From an uncultured Blautia sp. (GTDB lineage Bacteria; Bacillota; Clostridia; Lachnospirales; Lachnospiraceae): a stretch of DNA of 8,560 bases. Both the position numbers and the translations under genes were made by a program. The stretch lies in contig CAKRTP010000076.1 of assembly GCA_934402155.1 (NCBI GenBank), forward strand, positions 1 to 8,560, in the 5' to 3' direction. Of this stretch, positions 1-6,850 are shown one piece after another; position 1 is the stretch's first letter; every line of letters begins with the position of its first letter. A model generated the notes under the pieces. It was not told where the DNA came from and did not search any database. It saw nothing but the letters and a program-made list of their open reading frames with translations.

Positions 1-60
1 TCACAAAAAAAACACATTTTTATCGAGTGAATAACAAAGCAGGATAATTTCCTGTAAAAT

Positions 61-101
61 ATAGAAAACCGCAGTCTTCTGAACATTCAGGAAACTGCGG
101 T
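61..101 (-). terminator. Intrinsic terminator after the DUF1002 gene
   Basis: The arms ACCGCAGT (68-75) and ACTGCGGT (94-101) are perfect 8-bp complements. They enclose a second stem, TTCTGA (77-82) against TCAG-AA (87-93) with a single bulged G, and an ACAT loop. Read on the minus strand, the stem is followed by TTTTC and further T-rich sequence, as expected of a rho-independent terminator. It lies about 55 bp past the stop codon of the DUF1002 gene. The other side has no T run, so it works only for minus-strand transcription. The T tract is short, so efficiency may be moderate. In positions 1-60 I see nothing beyond a short CAGGA/TCCTG dyad (40-54). Confidence 0.75.
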
Positions 102-155
102 CACCGGATTCATTCATTAATATTTATAACGATCAAAGACACTCTCCATCACGGA

Positions 156-1889
156 TCAATATGTTTCTTCGTTATAGGATTCTTCATTATAAGACTCTTC
201 ATTGTAGGATTCTTCATCATAAGAAGCTTCCCCTGCTGACTCCTGCTGTGCGGAGTCATCTGTGGTTTCTCCATAAAGCTTCTCAAAGAACTTCATCGTA
301 TCATTGTACAGAGTCTGTCTCTCATCGGCTGTTCGTGTCACAAGAATATCATCTGCCGCCGGCTCAGTTTCAATGCTGAAGATCTTCTTCATATCATTGT
401 TGATCATATTGAGCTGAGCAGTCATATAAACATCTGTCTCCGCCGGTACATAGGAAACTCCTCCATCCTTAAGTACATTCAGATAAGCCTCAAGAACCTT
501 TTTGGTAAGCTTGTCAGCTGTGTCTGCGTCCAGTGTAACTGTCGGCTGCTGTGCGTTTTCTACTACAGCCTGCAGAACCGCAAGATCTCCTTTATACTCT
601 CCCTGGCAGAACTGCTTAGCCTGTTCAAACTGTGCCTTGGATGCATCATCGAGAGAATCTGTATTTAAAGCAGCCTCTGTTCCTTCTGTGGTTGTCTGAT
701 CAGAAGAATCTGTATTCTCCTCTGTTGTCTCACCATAGTTTTCATCTGTGGAACCTGTGTCTTCACCGTTTTCCTCCGGAAGTCCTGTTCCATCATTTGA
801 ACTACTGTCAGATCCATCCACTGAATCTGTCTCTTCGGGTGTTTCTGACGGTTCTTCATAATAGTCATCCTGCGTACCGTCCTCTGTGGCATCCGGAATA
901 CCCAGACCCTCATCAGAACTGTCAGAATCAGAATCATCACCATTCTCAGATTCTGTCATTCCAGTTGCCTCTGCCATTCCTGCATCCTCTGTATAAGATT
1001 CCTTGACATCATCCCCCAGAACATCTGTATTCACATCTTCTGTAATATCTTCGCCATCGCTGTTATCTTCATCTGCCATATCGTCTTCTGACTCAGAATT
1101 GTCACCATCTGAAGTCTTGTTCAGATTCTGCTGAATACTTTCAAGTGTCTGCTTCATATCCTGGATATCATAATTCTGCTGTACGATTTCCTGAAGAAGT
1201 GCTGTGATGGTAGTCAGTTCATCAGAGCTCAGAGAAACATTATTCTGAACTGCAATATTGTTGACGATATTATAGATTTCATCTGCATTCTGAACATTGT
1301 CACCGATGATCTGAAGCTTTGCCTGGTTGATGATGTTGGTCGCATTATCGCCGCCAACCTGCTTTGCAACATCTCCGGTAACTACTACCTCCTTGGTTGC
1401 CAGATCCTTCTTAGTAGAATCAAGCTGCTTTCCACTGGCTGACTCATAGGCCATCATGACACCTGTAAGAGCGCCGGTTCCGGAAACCTCGTAAGGGCAG
1501 GCAGCAACTGCCTCACAGTTGGAAATACCTGCTGTAGAAAGTGCATTGGCAAGCATATTGCAGGTTACATAGTTGAGGTTTGCTGTACGCACCTTGATAC
1601 CGCCGGACTGTGTTGGCTTTACATAAGCACAGCTTAAGGTTCTTGTACCAATCTGTTCACTGGAAATATATTTGCCGAGATAATTTCTCTCATCCTGATT
1701 GTTTACTGTAATGATCTGAACCTGATTTGCATCTGCCTTGAAATATTTCATCATGGTATTCTTCTGCTCATTTGTCAGATCCGCTCCCAGCGTTACTACC
1801 TTTGATGCATCGGCCATTACCGGCATCGGAGTACTGACTGCAAGACACATGCTGCACAGTGCTGCTACGATCAAACTTCTTTTTTTCAT
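156..1889 (-). CDS. Secreted DUF1002-family protein with hyperacidic insert
   Basis: A 577-residue exported protein of unknown function related to the DUF1002 family (Bacillus YpuA type). An ATG at 1904 is also open, but GGAGG (1898-1902) sits 8 nt before the ATG at 1889 and overlaps the longer start, so 1889 is preferred. Residues 1-26 are a signal peptide (MKKR, hydrophobic core, cleavage after VMA). DUF1002-like sequence runs over about 29-257 (VVTLGADLTNEQ, TCNMLANALSTAGI, AAACPYEVSGTGALTG-type motifs) and a second helical part over about 411-542. Between them, about 259-410 is almost pure D/E/S/T/G/N with one lysine and no arginine. The C-terminus repeats SYNEE. No membrane anchor or LPXTG motif is seen, so it is probably released or held non-covalently outside the cell. 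Family members are typically nearer 300 residues. It has its own promoter and terminator and appears functionally separate from the metabolic genes upstream. Confidence 0.85.
   Translation of the reverse strand: MKKRSLIVAALCSMCLAVSTPMPVMADASKVVTLGADLTNEQKNTMMKYFKADANQVQIITVNNQDERNYLGKYISSEQIGTRTLSCAYVKPTQSGGIKVRTANLNYVTCNMLANALSTAGISNCEAVAACPYEVSGTGALTGVMMAYESASGKQLDSTKKDLATKEVVVTGDVAKQVGGDNATNIINQAKLQIIGDNVQNADEIYNIVNNIAVQNNVSLSSDELTTITALLQEIVQQNYDIQDMKQTLESIQQNLNKTSDGDNSESEDDMADEDNSDGEDITEDVNTDVLGDDVKESYTEDAGMAEATGMTESENGDDSDSDSSDEGLGIPDATEDGTQDDYYEEPSETPEETDSVDGSDSSSNDGTGLPEENGEDTGSTDENYGETTEENTDSSDQTTTEGTEAALNTDSLDDASKAQFEQAKQFCQGEYKGDLAVLQAVVENAQQPTVTLDADTADKLTKKVLEAYLNVLKDGGVSYVPAETDVYMTAQLNMINNDMKKIFSIETEPAADDILVTRTADERQTLYNDTMKFFEKLYGETTDDSAQQESAGEASYDEESYNEESYNEESYNEETY
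163..222 (-). repeat. Four 15-bp tandem repeats encoding SYNEE
   Basis: Four adjacent 15-bp units (163-177, 178-192, 193-207, 208-222) differ from one another at a few positions each; on the plus strand they read like GATTCTTCATTATAA. They encode the pentapeptide tail SY(N/D)EE at the extreme C-terminus of the DUF1002 protein. The length is a multiple of three, so copy-number change by slippage would keep the frame and only alter tail length. Confidence 0.85.
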
Positions 1890-1897
1890 CTTCTCTT

Positions 1898-1902
1898 CCT
1901 CC
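1898..1902 (-). promoter_or_regulatory. Ribosome binding site fixing the DUF1002 start
   Basis: GGAGG on the minus strand lies 8 nt before the ATG at 1889, ideal spacing. Those same bases are codons 1-3 of the alternative longer frame from the ATG at 1904, which has no good Shine-Dalgarno of its own. This supports the shorter protein, whose N-terminus (MKKRS) is also the better signal-peptide start. Confidence 0.8.
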
Positions 1903-1918
1903 ATGATCGATATAATCT

Positions 1919-1942
1919 GACAGTTATCACTTTATAACTGTC
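1919..1942. repeat. Perfect 9-bp inverted repeat in the DUF1002 5' leader
   Basis: GACAGTTAT (1919-1927) and ATAACTGTC (1934-1942) are exact complements around a 6-bp centre. The element lies about 20-45 nt downstream of the predicted start of transcription and about 15 bp before the ribosome binding site. No T run follows, so it is not a terminator. It could be a DNA operator for a dimeric repressor or an mRNA hairpin affecting stability or translation. The sequence does not identify the factor. Confidence 0.7.
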
Positions 1943-1970
1943 TTCGCATTGTTTTTATCCTGATGTTTTC

Positions 1971-1979
1971 ATTATAACA
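1971..1979 (-). promoter_or_regulatory. Extended -10 promoter for the DUF1002 gene
   Basis: On the minus strand 1979-1971 reads TGTTATAAT, a perfect TATAAT with the extended -10 TGn motif. No good -35 box exists 16-18 bp upstream (best is AATACA at a poor spacing), but the upstream DNA is strongly A/T-rich, which suits an UP-like element. Transcription would begin near 1964, giving a leader of about 75 nt that contains the inverted repeat. The DUF1002 gene therefore probably has its own transcript. I found no convincing intrinsic terminator between 1980 and 2040, so read-through from the dehydrogenase gene is possible. Confidence 0.7.
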
Positions 1980-2040
1980 CAGCCTTGTGCAGAATTGTAT
2001 TTTTTATTTTATCTGAAAAATCTCCCGCTGTTACTGCAGA

Positions 2041-3237
2041 TCATAACGCCTTATGATACAACGCTACAATGTCCTGCTTTCGCGAAGCTCTTGGATTGAC
2101 TGCAATGTTTCCGCTCTTCATGGCATCATCTGCCATGGCGTCGATCTTGCTTTCGATTTCTTCATCGGAAACTTCCTTTGCAGGGTCTTTCCGTTTTGCA
2201 GTCTGGCGGATAGCTGTTGTCATATCCTGCGGAATCCCGATATCTTCATTCAGTTCACGAATTGCATCCACCAGCATCAGAGGTTCAAACTCATCTTCAA
2301 ATGCCGGAATCGGGCTGATATAGTTATAGATGGTCAGATATCTTCCATGATCTGCAAGTGCATTGTACTCTGCTATCACCGGAAGAAGGACTGCATTTGC
2401 CACACCGTGCGGCACATCAAAAAACGCACTCACCGGATGACTCATTGCATGCACATTTCCAAGTCTTGCAAATGAAAAAGCAATTCCTGCAAAAAGCGAA
2501 CCTGTCAGCATTGCTTCTGCTGCTTCCAAATCTGTGCGTCTTGCAACAAATCTTCGGATATTTTTGCCAATCAATTCCATTGCCTTCTCAGCCATGGCAT
2601 CTGAAAACGGAGATGCTGCGGTAGAAACATAAGCCTCCTCTGCATGGATAAAGGCATCGATTCCGCATGCTGCTGCCACAGATGCCGGCGCAGAAGTCAA
2701 AAGTTCCGGATCCAGGATTGCATAGGCCGGCAGAAGTTCATAGCTGAATACCGTCAGTTTGTAGTCTCTGCTATGATCTGTAATAACAGAAAAAGCAGTT
2801 ACCTCTGAACCAGTTCCGGCAGTTGTCGGAACCGCGATCAGTGGAACAATCTTGCCCGGAACTTTATGCGCTCCTTCATATTCCGTGATGCTGCCGCCGA
2901 ACTTTGCAGTCACACCCACTGCCTTGGCGACATCCATCGGAGATCCTCCTCCAAGTGCCACAATGAAATCTGCCCCTGCTTCTTTAAATGCGGCAGTGGC
3001 TTTTTCTACTGTTGTAACAGACGGATTTGCCTCCACGTCTGTAAAGATATCCACTTCCATACCGGCCTCTTTCAGATAATCTGCCGCCCTGTCCACAATT
3101 CCCATCCTGCGAAGTGTAGGACCTGAGATCAGCATGGCATGGGAACCGCCTAATTTCTTTGCACACTCTGGAAGTTTTGCCATTGTTCCCGCTCCAACCA
3201 TAATATTCTGCGGAATAAAAAATTCAAATGAATTCAT
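2041..3237 (-). CDS. Iron-containing (group III) alcohol dehydrogenase
   Basis: A 398-residue cytosolic NAD(P)-dependent oxidoreductase of the Fe-ADH family, usual length. The N-terminal dinucleotide-binding half carries GGGSPMD (96-102) and the PTTAGTGSE segment (137-145). The C-terminal helical half carries the metal ligands D194, H198, H263 and H277, matching the FucO-type ligand set in order and almost in number; H267 in the conserved SHP is also present. It is therefore expected to be active. The family interconverts aldehydes and alcohols (FucO, 4-hydroxybutyrate dehydrogenase, sulfoacetaldehyde reductase and others); specificity is not readable here. An AGGA sequence lies 10 nt before the ATG. 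It starts 34 bp after the permease gene with no terminator between, so it is probably the last gene of that operon. With a transaminase nearby, reduction of an omega-oxo acid or amino-aldehyde product is the favoured inference. Confidence 0.93.
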   Translation of the reverse strand: MNSFEFFIPQNIMVGAGTMAKLPECAKKLGGSHAMLISGPTLRRMGIVDRAADYLKEAGMEVDIFTDVEANPSVTTVEKATAAFKEAGADFIVALGGGSPMDVAKAVGVTAKFGGSITEYEGAHKVPGKIVPLIAVPTTAGTGSEVTAFSVITDHSRDYKLTVFSYELLPAYAILDPELLTSAPASVAAACGIDAFIHAEEAYVSTAASPFSDAMAEKAMELIGKNIRRFVARRTDLEAAEAMLTGSLFAGIAFSFARLGNVHAMSHPVSAFFDVPHGVANAVLLPVIAEYNALADHGRYLTIYNYISPIPAFEDEFEPLMLVDAIRELNEDIGIPQDMTTAIRQTAKRKDPAKEVSDEEIESKIDAMADDAMKSGNIAVNPRASRKQDIVALYHKAL

Positions 3238-3271
3238 AACCTAATCTTCCTCTTTTCTTAAATAATAATCT

Positions 3272-4795
3272 TCAGGCAGTTATTCTGGAAAGGACACGGT
3301 CGATAGCCGCATCAATAACCAGATCAAGTTCTTTGTCATCAGCCTCAGGCATAAGAGATGCCGCGTCTTCATCAGAAATAATCTCAATAAGGCTGCCGAA
3401 TTTTTCTTTATATTTCAATTTGCAGACTGCAAAAAATACAACTCCAAGCAGGCTCCATGCACCTACCATCATCCACTCCTGCATTACCAGTGTACCACCA
3501 GATCCAGGAATGCAATATACCAGGACCATACATCCTGAAAGGATAACTGCCATCGTTCCTACAAATTTATACGCCGGTACCCTATACGGTCTTGGCATAT
3601 CCGGCTCTTTTTTGCGAAGGATCAGAAAAGAAACAGAAACCATACAATATGCAAGACAGCAGCCAAAGTTACCTGCATCACAGATCCATACCATCATGAC
3701 ACGCCCTGCAAACGGAGCGATCATGGTAAGAATGCCTATCAGGATCAGTGCATTGACCGGTGTTTTGTGCTTTGGATGAAGTTTCGCAAACACCTTAGGG
3801 ATCATATAAGACTCAGCCATAGAATACAAGGCACGGGAGCCACCGATCATAAAGGAGTTCCATGAGGTAACGATACCACACATACCACCTACGATAATAA
3901 CCTTTGCCATCACGGAAGTCCCAAAGGCTTTTGCCATCGCATCTGCTGTCACCAGACCTGTTGTGCTCTGAGAAAGTGCAATCTCCGCAGGATTCAGGAT
4001 ATATCCGACAGAAAGGATAACAAAGGAATAAAAAACAACTGCCAGGACTACAGATAAGATCATCATCTTGCCGATCTTTTTGAGCGGCACATTGATTTCC
4101 TCTGCTGCCTGTGGGATAACGTCAAAACCAATAAAGAAAAATGGTGTGATAACGGCAACTTTGAGAACGTTTTTTGCCATAGTTCCTGTTGTCTCACCTA
4201 TGAACATCTGCCCCTGAAGGTTATCCATACTACCATTAATTACCGATGCCACGATCAGAAGAATTCCCGCACCACCAATGATACAAGTCAGAACTGTCTG
4301 GAGAACAGCTGCTGTTTTTGCTCCTATAATATTGATCAGCATGATCAGAAAAGCTACAATGATCGCAACGATCAGCCAGGATGCATAAATATCAAAGCCG
4401 GCTACTGTATAAAGATAACCTTTGAGAAATCCCGGACACAGATACGTAATGATCGTCGGGAATGCACATGCCTCAAAACAGGTAACACCAACATATCCAA
4501 GGATAATCGCCCAGGTGCAGATAAAAGACCCCGTTGATCCCATTGCCTTGTAACTGAATACATGTTCACCGCCACACTGCGGCATGGCAGCTGTCAGTTC
4601 TGCATAGGTAAGCCCAACAAAGAAGATCATGACTCCGCCGATTGCAAAGGCAAGTGCAGCACCTACAACACCGCCTGCATCGATCCAGGTTCCTGATGAT
4701 ACGACCCAGCCCCATCCGATCATGGCTCCAAAAGCGATCACAAGAATATCCCATGCGCTGAATACTTTATCAAATTCTGATTTTTTCTGTCCCAT
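3272..4795 (-). CDS. APC-family amino acid/amine permease
   Basis: A 507-residue integral membrane transporter of the amino acid-polyamine-organocation superfamily. Twelve hydrophobic segments can be placed at about 15-35, 42-62, 89-117, 137-157, 165-186, 210-226, 243-266, 296-318, 346-365, 368-392, 409-429 and 439-459. TM1 has the broken-helix motif GAMIGWG (23-29), which in the LeuT fold binds the substrate carboxylate. TM6 has FFFIGFDVIPQAAEE (219-233), with an aspartate where APC proteins are often neutral. A roughly 48-residue cytosolic tail (460-507) is charged and helical, ending in a D/E-rich then basic segment. The substrate is unknown; neighbouring transaminase and Fe-ADH suggest an amino acid, omega-amino acid or amine. 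Only 4 bp separate it from the kinase-like gene, and its GGAGG (4805-4809) lies inside that gene, so the two are translationally coupled. Confidence 0.92.
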   Translation of the reverse strand: MGQKKSEFDKVFSAWDILVIAFGAMIGWGWVVSSGTWIDAGGVVGAALAFAIGGVMIFFVGLTYAELTAAMPQCGGEHVFSYKAMGSTGSFICTWAIILGYVGVTCFEACAFPTIITYLCPGFLKGYLYTVAGFDIYASWLIVAIIVAFLIMLINIIGAKTAAVLQTVLTCIIGGAGILLIVASVINGSMDNLQGQMFIGETTGTMAKNVLKVAVITPFFFIGFDVIPQAAEEINVPLKKIGKMMILSVVLAVVFYSFVILSVGYILNPAEIALSQSTTGLVTADAMAKAFGTSVMAKVIIVGGMCGIVTSWNSFMIGGSRALYSMAESYMIPKVFAKLHPKHKTPVNALILIGILTMIAPFAGRVMMVWICDAGNFGCCLAYCMVSVSFLILRKKEPDMPRPYRVPAYKFVGTMAVILSGCMVLVYCIPGSGGTLVMQEWMMVGAWSLLGVVFFAVCKLKYKEKFGSLIEIISDEDAASLMPEADDKELDLVIDAAIDRVLSRITA

Positions 4796-4799
4796 AGTC

Positions 4800-5420
4800 T
4801 TATTCCTCCCCGCTTCCGAATTTTCTTCTTACAAGTTCTTCGAGATAGTCTGCTGTTCCGTCAATTCCAAGATAAGAACTGTCTATAAGAATATTTCTGT
4901 TATGACGGTCACCACGGTTGCTTCCTGTCAGTGCCAGATGCCGCTTGTGGTACCGTTTGTCTTTTTCCAACAGTAAAATTTCTGCATCCTTTTCGGAAAG
5001 ACTGTGACTCTTCATAATATTATGGATTCTTATTTCATCCGGTGCATAGATAAATACTCTTAAAAGATTGATATCCTGTGTGTCTTTCAGGATATAGTCT
5101 GCGGAACGTCCAATGATCACACAGGCCTCTTTTTCTGCCAGTTTACGGACGATCTGCTTCTGTACATGGATTGCACGATCTGTAAGATCTGCATATTTTG
5201 AAAAAGATCCACGTACATCTCCCTCTGCACCTTTTCCGGCGATTGTCCCACCTTCTTCTACTTTATCCATGATTTCTTTTGGAATTCCGACCTCTTCAAT
5301 AATCTCATCGACAAGTTCGCGATTATAAAATTTGATATTGAGGTCTTCCGCTATTTTTCTGCCTATGGCATTTCCTTTGGCCCCATATTCGCAGCCTATC
5401 GTTATAACCAGATGTCTCAT
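4800..5420 (-). CDS. Cytidylate-kinase-like (Cytidylate_kin2) protein
   Basis: A 206-residue cytosolic P-loop-related protein resembling the Cytidylate_kin2 group rather than housekeeping Cmk. The N-terminus has a divergent nucleotide-binding loop, G9-CEYGAKGNAIGR (9-21), which lacks the normal GxxxxGK(S/T) form but keeps the family's GxxxxxGxxIGR pattern. Further family landmarks are VIIGRSADYIL (101-111), RVFIYA (121-126), a basic lid region with DKRYHKRH (154-161), and a GD-x-x-N/DSS-x-LGI segment (169-186). Family members are often annotated as kinases without a demonstrated substrate. A GAGG Shine-Dalgarno lies 8 nt before the ATG. It begins 136 bp after the aminotransferase gene and runs into the permease gene with 4 bp to spare, which implies a job tied to transport or to this pathway. 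Nucleotide phosphorylation, sensing or regulation of the permease are all possible; none is shown. Confidence 0.85.
   Translation of the reverse strand: MRHLVITIGCEYGAKGNAIGRKIAEDLNIKFYNRELVDEIIEEVGIPKEIMDKVEEGGTIAGKGAEGDVRGSFSKYADLTDRAIHVQKQIVRKLAEKEACVIIGRSADYILKDTQDINLLRVFIYAPDEIRIHNIMKSHSLSEKDAEILLLEKDKRYHKRHLALTGSNRGDRHNRNILIDSSYLGIDGTADYLEELVRRKFGSGEE
4805..4809 (-). promoter_or_regulatory. Permease ribosome binding site inside the kinase-like gene
   Basis: GGAGG on the minus strand, 9 nt before the permease ATG, is formed by the last codons (Gly-Glu-Glu) of the kinase-like gene, just ahead of its TAA. Ribosomes finishing the first gene would uncover or feed the second start, giving matched synthesis of the two proteins. 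Confidence 0.8.
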
Positions 5421-5499
5421 ATCGATTTCCTCTCACACGATTTCCTTTTTCTGGGTCAGGCGGATATTTGCAATCCGTTTCGGTTTTAATGTAAAGCAA

Positions 5500-5538
5500 A
5501 AGGGCGCGCAAACCATATCCATGGTCTGCGACACCCTT
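5500..5538 (-). terminator. Probable terminator after the aminotransferase gene
   Basis: AAGGG (5500-5504) pairs with CCCTT (5534-5538). Inside, after a small internal loop, CGCA (5507-5510) pairs with TGCG (5527-5530), and ACCAT (5512-5516) with ATGGT (5521-5525) around an ATCC loop. Read on the minus strand the stem is followed by TTTTGCTTTACATT, an interrupted T tract. It begins 18 bp past the aminotransferase stop. Because the stem has two interruptions and the T run is broken, termination may be partial, allowing some read-through into the kinase-permease-dehydrogenase genes. Confidence 0.6.
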
Positions 5539-5556
5539 GTCACCCTGTCTCAGTTC

Positions 5557-6774
5557 TTATTTTTCCAGAGATTTAATGGTCTCCTCAATGATCGCTACAG
5601 CTTTGTCACATTCTTCTTCTGTCACGATAAGCGGCGGGATCATGCGGATGATATGTGCTCCGATTGCCGTGATCAGAAGTTTTCGATCAAGACATCCGTG
5701 TTTCACATCTACACCGCTGATCGTATCATCAAATTCCACACCGACCAGAAGTCCCTGATGTCTTACTTCTTTTACATGTGGAAGTTTTTCCAGTCTGGAT
5801 GCAAAGTAATCACCGACTTTCTTCGCATTTCCTGCAAGATCTCTGTCGAGAAGTTCATTTACTTCTGCCAGTGCTGCTGCACAGCTTACCGGATGTCCGC
5901 CAAAGGTAGTTCCATGAGAACCTGCTGTAAATGCTTTTGCAACTTCAGCTGTCGCACAGATTGCACCAATCGGCATTCCACCACCGAGTGCTTTTGCCAT
6001 GGAAACGATATCCGGTTTGATGCCGTAGTTCATATAAGACATTACCGCACCGGTTCTGCACCATCCTGTCTGTACCTCATCGATCAGAAGAAGCATATCG
6101 TTCTCATCACAGAATTTACGAAGTCCCTGCATAAATTCCATTGTCGCCGGATGCACACCGCCTTCGCCCTGTACCGGTTCAACCATGATCGCAATCGTGT
6201 TTTCGGTACATGCATCTTTGAATGCCTGGAGATCATTGTATGGTGCATATGAGAATCCATAAGTCATAGGTCCGAATCCTACCTGGCATCCGTTAGCCGG
6301 CTGACCGGTTGCTGACATGGCACCAAAGGTTCTTCCATGGAAGCCCATCTTTGCAGTTACGATATGATAACGGTTCGGTCCGTATTTCTCAATACCATAT
6401 TTACGTGCCATCTTGATCATTGCTTCGTTTGCCTCTGTACCGGAGTTCTGATAGAAGATCTTGTCCATTCCGATCGTCTCGCAGACTTTTTCAGCAAGCA
6501 GTGCCTGCGGAATTGTGTATGGGTAGTTGAAGGTATGCATGATGTCTTCCACCTGATCTTTGACTGCTGCAACAACTTTCGGGTTACAGTTTCCTGCACT
6601 GTTTACAGCAATTCCTGCATAAAAATCAAGATACGGAGTTCCGTTCTCATCGTAGAGGTACATACCCTCTGCTGTCTCAGCAAGAAAGTCAAAACGCTCA
6701 TAAGTCTCAATCATGTACTTGTTTACTTTGTCCTTGATATCCTGAAAAGTTAATCCTGTGTCTTTTAATTTCAT
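5557..6774 (-). CDS. Class-III PLP-dependent aminotransferase
   Basis: A 405-residue fold-type I transaminase of the acetylornithine/ornithine/GABA aminotransferase class, full length. Visible landmarks: SGTEA (111-115, phosphate cup), FHGRT (145-149, ring stacking), E199 in EPVQGEGG, D232 in IDEVQTGWCRTG (pairs with the pyridine nitrogen), the Schiff-base lysine K261 in SMAKALGGG, T290 in HGTTFGGHP, and R377 in IIRMIPP, which in this class binds a substrate carboxylate. It would move an amino group from an omega- or alpha-amino donor to 2-oxoglutarate or pyruvate in the cytosol. No arginine-biosynthesis genes are nearby, so an ArgD role is not supported by context; a permease and an aldehyde-type dehydrogenase downstream fit catabolism better. 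GGAGG (6783-6787) lies 8 nt before the ATG. Expression is probably gated by the terminator in its leader. Confidence 0.93.
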   Translation of the reverse strand: MKLKDTGLTFQDIKDKVNKYMIETYERFDFLAETAEGMYLYDENGTPYLDFYAGIAVNSAGNCNPKVVAAVKDQVEDIMHTFNYPYTIPQALLAEKVCETIGMDKIFYQNSGTEANEAMIKMARKYGIEKYGPNRYHIVTAKMGFHGRTFGAMSATGQPANGCQVGFGPMTYGFSYAPYNDLQAFKDACTENTIAIMVEPVQGEGGVHPATMEFMQGLRKFCDENDMLLLIDEVQTGWCRTGAVMSYMNYGIKPDIVSMAKALGGGMPIGAICATAEVAKAFTAGSHGTTFGGHPVSCAAALAEVNELLDRDLAGNAKKVGDYFASRLEKLPHVKEVRHQGLLVGVEFDDTISGVDVKHGCLDRKLLITAIGAHIIRMIPPLIVTEEECDKAVAIIEETIKSLEK

Positions 6775-6812
6775 GGCTGTTTCCTCCCCGTATCTTGAAT
6801 GATATTTTTTCT

Positions 6813-6844
6813 TTACAGGAACATGAATAAATCATTTCCTGTAA
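6813..6844. repeat. Perfect inverted repeat in the aminotransferase leader
   Basis: TTACAGGAA (6813-6821) and TTCCTGTAA (6836-6844) are exact 9-bp complements. Inside, ATGA (6823-6826) pairs with TCAT (6832-6835), leaving one unpaired C (6822 on the plus strand) and a 5-nt loop, so about 13 bp can form. With a bulge the RNA stem may extend outward using the U-rich stretch left by the upstream terminator and the A-rich stretch before the ribosome binding site. No T run follows on either strand, so it is not a terminator. It lies between the leader terminator and the ATG. Confidence 0.75.
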
Positions 6845-6850
6845 GAGAAT

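Noticed and set aside
40..54. Short dyad CAGGA-TAATT-TCCTG near the left edge
   Set aside because: Five-bp arms are expected by chance in A/T-rich intergenic DNA; noted only because it shares TTTCCTGTAA with the repeat at 6813-6844.
1980..2040. A terminator behind the Fe-ADH gene
   Set aside because: The best pairing (ATCTG with CAGAT across a long loop) is only 5 bp and is followed by A-rich, not T-rich, sequence on the minus strand.
4800..5420. Calling the kinase-like gene cmk
   Set aside because: The normal GxxxxGK(S/T) P-loop of cytidylate kinase is missing, and the sequence fits the Cytidylate_kin2 group of unproven function.
5332..6252. A 306-codon open frame on the plus strand opposite the aminotransferase
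   Set aside because: It is antisense to a gene with complete catalytic motifs, its translation is rich in Cys, His and Phe as expected of a shadow frame, it matches no family I know, and it has no ribosome binding site.
5557..6774. Calling the aminotransferase argD (acetylornithine transaminase)
   Set aside because: The family match is to the whole class-III group; no other arginine-biosynthesis gene is nearby, and the permease and Fe-ADH neighbours point to catabolism. Symbol left empty.
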